NCBI GenBank assembly: GCA_027593305.1
Contig: JAQCJA010000142.1
Location: 1 to 9,516, forward strand
Reading direction: 5' to 3'
Length of the DNA: 9,516 nt
Origin: a bacterium
GTDB taxonomy: Bacteria > Latescibacterota > UBA2968 > UBA8231
The notes under the pieces are model-generated. The model had not been told where the DNA came from and made no database searches. It worked only from the letters and a program-made list of their open reading frames with translations. The position numbers and the translations under genes are program-made. Shown in pieces: positions 5,494 through 9,516 of the stretch. Numbering within the stretch: the first letter of the stretch is position 1; each line of letters begins with the position of its first letter.

Positions 5494-8400
5494 GCACAGA
5501 TGGGGAGGCTGGGCGGCCGGGTGGTAACGGTCGCGACGCAACCGTCGCCTGTTGCGGGGCCGATGCGGTGAACCGCATGGAGTCCGCTCTGTGCGGTGCC
5601 GGCGCCGTCGCCAGTGCCGCCGCAGCGCAGGGCGCTACGGCCGCGGGGGGACGGGCGGCGGTGCTGCTGGCCCCCGCAGGGACCGGCACGGCTGCAGTCG
5701 ACATACGAGGCAACGGCGGCTGGGTCGCCCATCGTCAGCGCCGTGCCGATGTCGGAGCCACCGGCGCCTTCGCCTTCGAATTGCTTGCTGGCGACGCCCA
5801 GCAGGCAGTGGATCATTGTCTCATCGCACATCGTCTGGTGAATGGTCTCCAGCGCCCGGGGCTGTGTAATGTGGATCCCGACGTTGCCACCGACCTGTCC
5901 CTCGTGTGTTTGCCCACCAACGCCGAGGATCTGCTGCGTGTTGACAGCACGCGTGACCCGGCCGGCCGGGCACCAACGAACGATACGATCCTGGCTGCCG
6001 CACGAGAGGCCTTCGCTGCCGTCGGCAAGTGGACGGGACGGCCCTGTGCCCCCGTGGTGCGCCGGGGACCCGAGAACGCAAAGTATGCCATCGTCACCGC
6101 CGGCTCGGCGTCGGCCAAGGCCCGCGCCGCCGCACAGATACTGGCTGCCGATGGCATTTCCTGCGCCGTCATCGAGTTGATTCTGCTGAGCCCCACGCCC
6201 GTTGAAGAACTGCAGTGCGCCATCGGCGACGCCATCGTCGTAGCGGTCCTGGATCCCTACGGTGCCAGCCCCGGACAGATCGACCTGACGACAATCGAGC
6301 GTGCAGCCCTGTGGGATCGGGCCCAACGCCCGGTCCATGGACTGGTGCACCTGCCGCGCGCCGCACACGATCTGGCGCAGGGCCTGCGCCAGAGCTTTGG
6401 TCTCGAGGGTACGTTGTCACCCCCGGTGCCAGGTGTGTCGCCGCCGGCGCTGGCCATCGGCGCAGTACCGTCCGGCGCATGGGCTGAATCGCTGTTGCTC
6501 GAGGCCGCCGCCCGACAGGCAGATCGGCTTCGTGAGCCTGGACTGGCGCGCCTCGATCTGGCGGGTGTCAGTGCCGTCGCTGTTGCCGACGCGGAGCGCG
6601 CCGGGATTGCGCAGCAACTTGACCTGCTGGTCGTGGCGCATCACTCGTTGCTGGACGCCCGGTGCATCGGCCATCTGCACAGAGGCAGTACCGTGCTGCT
6701 GTTGAGCGATGCCCTTGCCGATGGTGCCCCCCCCGCGCTGGCCGCTGCGACACGCGCCACTCTGCAGCAGGCAGGGGTCCGCATTCTGTGGTTGCCGGCA
6801 AGTGCTGCGGCGCCCGTAGCACAACGGGTGCGCCTCGCCTACCAGGTCGGTGCGCTGCTGGCCTGCTGCGCCGACAGTGCCGGCTCGACGGATGAGGGGA
6901 TCACCCTTGCGGCGTTGCAGCGTGACGGCATCGCCGAGCCGATCGCGGCAGCGTACATCGCCGGCGCCGGAGGGGTCGCCGAACTGCCTGTATCGGCTCG
7001 TGTACCTCCCACGACATCTCTGCCACGCATGGCGGCCGAAGGCGCGGCAGACCCGGCCCCCATATGGATCGACGCATTGCGTCGTTTTCACGTGTCCGGC
7101 AGCGGCGCCGTATCGCCTGCTGAACCGGTTGCAGGCTTGCCGTTGCGGCCCTGGTCGGTTGCGCCGCTGCTGGCTGCGGTCCCCAAGGCAGAACACTATC
7201 CGGTCGTCGTTGAGGGGGATGGTCTGGTGTCGTTTGCCGAGGTTGCCAGAGCCGGCCTTGAGGGCGCCGCAGGATCACTCGTGGCGCAGCACCTCATGCG
7301 TCTGGCTGGCACCGTCGACGCCCACGCCGGTGCCGGCACACCGCGTTCGCTCATGGATGTTTTCACCGAGGCGCGCAGCGATTTCGTCGCCGGCCTCGAT
7401 CTGAGTCCGGCGGCGTCGGCCGCCATGGCCGCTGAACTCGACGGCCTTGGCCAGCGCCTGTCGCCGCAAGCGGCCGTCCTTGGCCTGGGCCCGGGGATCC
7501 TGGTCGAGCTGCTGGCACGTGCCGCAGCGCAGGCACGACGGGCACGGCTCGAGGCTTTCCACGAGGATGTCCGGCGTCTGGTGCAACGGTTGGAAGAGCG
7601 ACTGCGCGTCGACGCCGGCCACGACGAGACAAAGCGGGATCCGGAGGAACTGGCAGCCGCCTTTGGTGGCGGGATGCAATTCGACATTCCAGGTCTCGCC
7701 CAGCGGCTGACGGTGCGCCGTGGCTCGCAGCGACTGGGTGAGGAGCGTCGGCAACGCATCGAGGCAACGCTGGCACAGTTGCGACAGTTCATCCGCATCG
7801 ATGCGCAGGTCCTGCCCGATGTCGTGCTGCTGCACCCACAGCAGATCGATGTCGGGCGGCTGCCCGATGGCGTCACCGCTGTCACACACGATGTCGGCAT
7901 GGAGGCGGCCGCCGGCTACTTCGAGGCGGCGGCGCGGCAGTTGGTCGAACTGTTCCGCGCTGTGCGTGTCGCCCGTCTGGATGCAGAGGACCGCTACCGG
8001 GCCGAATATGATGTCGTCCTGCAGCGCATGGACTGGCAGGGGCTCGATCGGGCAGAACTGGCAATGGTACCGCCCGTCTTTGTGCTGGAGACGGCCCAGC
8101 GGGTTCTGTCCAACGCCATGTCGGCGCTGTCCACATTGCTGCGTTCGGGGCGTCCCCTGCACCTGATCATACTCGACCCATCGGCAGCGATGGGCTTTGC
8201 CGCAGATGCCGCCGGCCTGGCGGCAACACACCCGGATCTCGGCTACCTGGCTGTGGCCCATCGCGACGCCCTCGTGCTGCAGACGTCGCTGGCGCTGCCC
8301 GGTCATCTCTACGAGGGACTGGGCGCGGTCGCTGCCAGCCTGCGGCCATCGGTCGCCGTTGTTGCTGTGCCGCAGTGGACGGACGCCGTCGATCCCTGGG

Positions 8401-9428
8401 TGCAACTGACGGCCGCCCACTACGGGCGGGTAACACCCGGCTTCCTGTACGATCCGGATGGCGGAGCCACCTGGGCCCGACGCTTTGAACTGGAGCCCAA
8501 CCCGCAAAGTGACGAGCCGTGGCCCCGTCTCCTGGTTCAGGCTCACGATGACAAGGGTGCCCTCATCGAGGACACCGAGACTTTCACCTTTGCCCACGCT
8601 GCCGCTCTGTCGCCTCGGTGTCGCCATGCGTTCCGTGTCATTCCCACCGACGCCTGGGGGGCCGAGCAGATGCCGCTGGATGAATACCTGTTGCTGGTGC
8701 CGTCCGCCCGCGCCCGCCGGATTCCCTTTATCTGGATCGTCAACAACGAGGGCGCACTGCTGCGGGCCGTGATGACCCGTGAGATGGCACATGCCTGCGC
8801 CGATCGGCTGCAGCAGTGGCGGATCCTGCAGGAACTTGGTGGCCGCCGCAATGAGTACGTGCAGTTGGCAGAGGCCCGGGCCCGCGATCTGGCGCATGTG
8901 GAGGCGCAGCGGGAACGGGAAGAGTTGCAGCAGGCGCACATTGCCGAACTGGAGGGTCTGCGTCTCCAGGTCGCCGGCGAAGCCTTCGAGCGGCTGGCGC
9001 AGGCGCTGCTTGCCGTGGACGATGAGGGCTGGCCCGCCGTTCTCGCCGGAGGGGACGTTGCTGGGGCAGGATCGGCTGGAGAATCGGTTGGGCATGGCAA
9101 GGTTGCACGGGCACCGGTCGCCGAGGTAATGCCAGAAGTGGCACCGGCGACCGTCGTCGAACCAGCCGCCGAGGAGTTTGTCGAGGAAGGCTACATCGAT
9201 TCACCCATGTGTAGGTCGTGCCACGACTGCATCAACATGAATCCGCGCATGTTCCAGTACGACGGCAACAAACAGGCGAAGCTCGCCGAACCGACAGCGG
9301 GCTCCTACGCGCAACTGGTCAAAGCTGCCGAGGCCTGCCCGGCGCGCTGCATTCACCCGGGCCTGCCACGGGAGGGCGATGCCACGGCAACGCCTGAGCT
9401 CATCGAACGGGCGCGCAGGTTCGGCTGA
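5490..9428 (+). CDS. PFOR-like 1312-residue protein with degenerate catalytic domains and a C-terminal [4Fe-4S] ferredoxin domain
   Basis: GTG at 5490 overlaps the korB stop by 4 bases. By eye it follows the PFOR layout in weakened form. A domain-I-like stretch at 30-150 includes GDAQQAVDHCLIAHRL; a domain-II-like part covers 196-305 (YAIVTAGSASAKARAAAQIL); a gamma-like part covers 335-460 (DLLVVAHHSLLDARCIGHLH). A Cys-free helical region at 640-770 and a ThDP-domain-like region at about 800-1095 follow (LLRSGRPLHLIILD, YLAVAHRDALVLQTS, FLYDPDGG, PFIWIVNN). Then come a likely coiled coil (1097-1178), an Ala/Val/Pro/Glu-rich linker (1183-1230) and a ferredoxin-like domain (1238-1290). There is no YPITP motif, and no GDG motif: ETAQ sits at 867-870 where it would be expected. 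The NTGGQ-like loop and the two internal ferredoxin clusters are also missing; no Cys lies between 460 and 1044. C1241, C1244, C1247, C1283 and C1287 could bind one cluster. It resembles very large PFOR-like proteins I recall from proteobacteria. I infer a non-catalytic electron-transfer or scaffold partner of KorAB; the function is not established. Confidence 0.8.
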   Translation: MSTDGEAGRPGGNGRDATVACCGADAVNRMESALCGAGAVASAAAAQGATAAGGRAAVLLAPAGTGTAAVDIRGNGGWVAHRQRRADVGATGAFAFELLAGDAQQAVDHCLIAHRLVNGLQRPGLCNVDPDVATDLSLVCLPTNAEDLLRVDSTRDPAGRAPTNDTILAAAREAFAAVGKWTGRPCAPVVRRGPENAKYAIVTAGSASAKARAAAQILAADGISCAVIELILLSPTPVEELQCAIGDAIVVAVLDPYGASPGQIDLTTIERAALWDRAQRPVHGLVHLPRAAHDLAQGLRQSFGLEGTLSPPVPGVSPPALAIGAVPSGAWAESLLLEAAARQADRLREPGLARLDLAGVSAVAVADAERAGIAQQLDLLVVAHHSLLDARCIGHLHRGSTVLLLSDALADGAPPALAAATRATLQQAGVRILWLPASAAAPVAQRVRLAYQVGALLACCADSAGSTDEGITLAALQRDGIAEPIAAAYIAGAGGVAELPVSARVPPTTSLPRMAAEGAADPAPIWIDALRRFHVSGSGAVSPAEPVAGLPLRPWSVAPLLAAVPKAEHYPVVVEGDGLVSFAEVARAGLEGAAGSLVAQHLMRLAGTVDAHAGAGTPRSLMDVFTEARSDFVAGLDLSPAASAAMAAELDGLGQRLSPQAAVLGLGPGILVELLARAAAQARRARLEAFHEDVRRLVQRLEERLRVDAGHDETKRDPEELAAAFGGGMQFDIPGLAQRLTVRRGSQRLGEERRQRIEATLAQLRQFIRIDAQVLPDVVLLHPQQIDVGRLPDGVTAVTHDVGMEAAAGYFEAAARQLVELFRAVRVARLDAEDRYRAEYDVVLQRMDWQGLDRAELAMVPPVFVLETAQRVLSNAMSALSTLLRSGRPLHLIILDPSAAMGFAADAAGLAATHPDLGYLAVAHRDALVLQTSLALPGHLYEGLGAVAASLRPSVAVVAVPQWTDAVDPWVQLTAAHYGRVTPGFLYDPDGGATWARRFELEPNPQSDEPWPRLLVQAHDDKGALIEDTETFTFAHAAALSPRCRHAFRVIPTDAWGAEQMPLDEYLLLVPSARARRIPFIWIVNNEGALLRAVMTREMAHACADRLQQWRILQELGGRRNEYVQLAEARARDLAHVEAQREREELQQAHIAELEGLRLQVAGEAFERLAQALLAVDDEGWPAVLAGGDVAGAGSAGESVGHGKVARAPVAEVMPEVAPATVVEPAAEEFVEEGYIDSPMCRSCHDCINMNPRMFQYDGNKQAKLAEPTAGSYAQLVKAAEACPARCIHPGLPREGDATATPELIERARRFG
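9204..9362 (+). other. Ferredoxin-like [4Fe-4S] domain within the PFOR-like protein
   Basis: Residues 1239-1291 contain C-x2-C-x2-C (C1241, C1244, C1247), then MFQYDGNKQAKL, GSYAQLVKAAEACPARC (C1283, C1287) and IHPGLP. The order of three cysteines, the MF-Y-NKQA loop, the GxYxxLVxAAExCP helix and the IHPG end is that of a single-cluster ferredoxin domain. The linker before it is flexible (rich in Ala, Pro, Val, Glu), which suits a tethered electron shuttle. Confidence 0.75.
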
Positions 9429-9435
9429 GGCCCGC

Positions 9436-9516
9436 ATGGATAGCGCCGTCTCCATTGCCGCCGCGATCATGACCGGCCTGGCTGCATTCTTCGGCTTGCT
9501 GCTGGCGGGTGCCAAT
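9436..9516 (+). CDS. Membrane protein, N-terminal 27 residues (possibly Rnf-B-like electron transport subunit; cut by the right edge)
   Basis: ATG at 9436 follows GAGG (9427-9430) by 5 bases and lies 7 bases after the previous stop. The frame is open to the window end. It encodes a short start, a hydrophobic helix (SIAAAIMTGLAAFFGLLLAG) and then AN. A single N-terminal helix ending in a small-residue motif before a basic stretch is the pattern of RnfB-type [Fe-S] subunits of ferredoxin:NAD oxidoreductase. That would fit an operon making reduced ferredoxin. Only 27 residues are visible, so any other protein with an N-terminal membrane anchor or signal is possible. Gene presence is likely; the family assignment is tentative. 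Confidence 0.42.
   Translation, partial: MDSAVSIAAAIMTGLAAFFGLLLAGAN

Noticed and set aside
5379..6368. 329-residue minus-strand open frame across the korB / PFOR-like junction
   Set aside because: It overlaps two well-supported plus-strand genes and shows no domain pattern.
7275..9095. 606-residue open frame on the minus strand opposite the PFOR-like gene
   Set aside because: The plus-strand frame has recognisable PFOR-like and ferredoxin motifs; the antisense translation has none. Long shadows are common in GC-rich DNA.
5490..9428. Calling the long gene an active pyruvate:ferredoxin oxidoreductase (nifJ)
   Set aside because: The ThDP motifs and two internal ferredoxin clusters of NifJ are missing, so the name would mislead.

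Overview
The window is GC-rich bacterial DNA, densely coding, with short intergenic gaps. The best guess is a proteobacterium-like lineage, judged from gene content and codon use; the sequence does not fix the taxon. No rRNA, tRNA, CRISPR array, transposase or phage gene was seen.

Positions 1-2330 hold sugar-acid catabolism genes. On the minus strand, running off the left edge, is the C-terminal part of a sugar phosphate isomerase/epimerase (TIM barrel) whose N-terminal half is missing. Divergent from it at 405-1154 (+) is an RraA/HMG-aldolase-fold protein, apparently starting at a CTG codon. It converges, with an 18-base gap, on a mandelate racemase/muconate lactonizing-type enolase-superfamily enzyme at 1173-2330 (-), most likely a sugar-acid dehydratase.

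Positions 2331-2572 are a divergent intergenic region of 242 bases. It carries overlapping inverted repeats and three TGGGACA boxes, and is the best regulatory candidate in the window.

Positions 2573-9516 form a tightly packed plus-strand operon. korA (fused gamma-alpha subunit) and korB (ThDP and [4Fe-4S] beta subunit) encode a two-subunit, CoA-dependent 2-oxoacid (probably 2-oxoglutarate):ferredoxin oxidoreductase. They overlap by 13 bases. A third gene overlaps korB by 4 bases and encodes a 1312-residue protein. It looks like a single-chain pyruvate:ferredoxin oxidoreductase that has lost its ThDP motifs and internal ferredoxin clusters but ends in a [4Fe-4S] ferredoxin-like domain. Seven bases further on, a membrane protein begins whose first 27 residues resemble an Rnf-B-type N-terminal anchor.

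Reading of the operon (inference): KorAB oxidises a 2-oxoacid; the ferredoxin-tailed PFOR-like protein acts as partner, scaffold or electron acceptor; and an Rnf-B-like membrane protein may take the electrons onward. This arrangement, an active KorAB plus a PFOR-derived probable pseudoenzyme with a ferredoxin tail, is the most interesting thing in the window.
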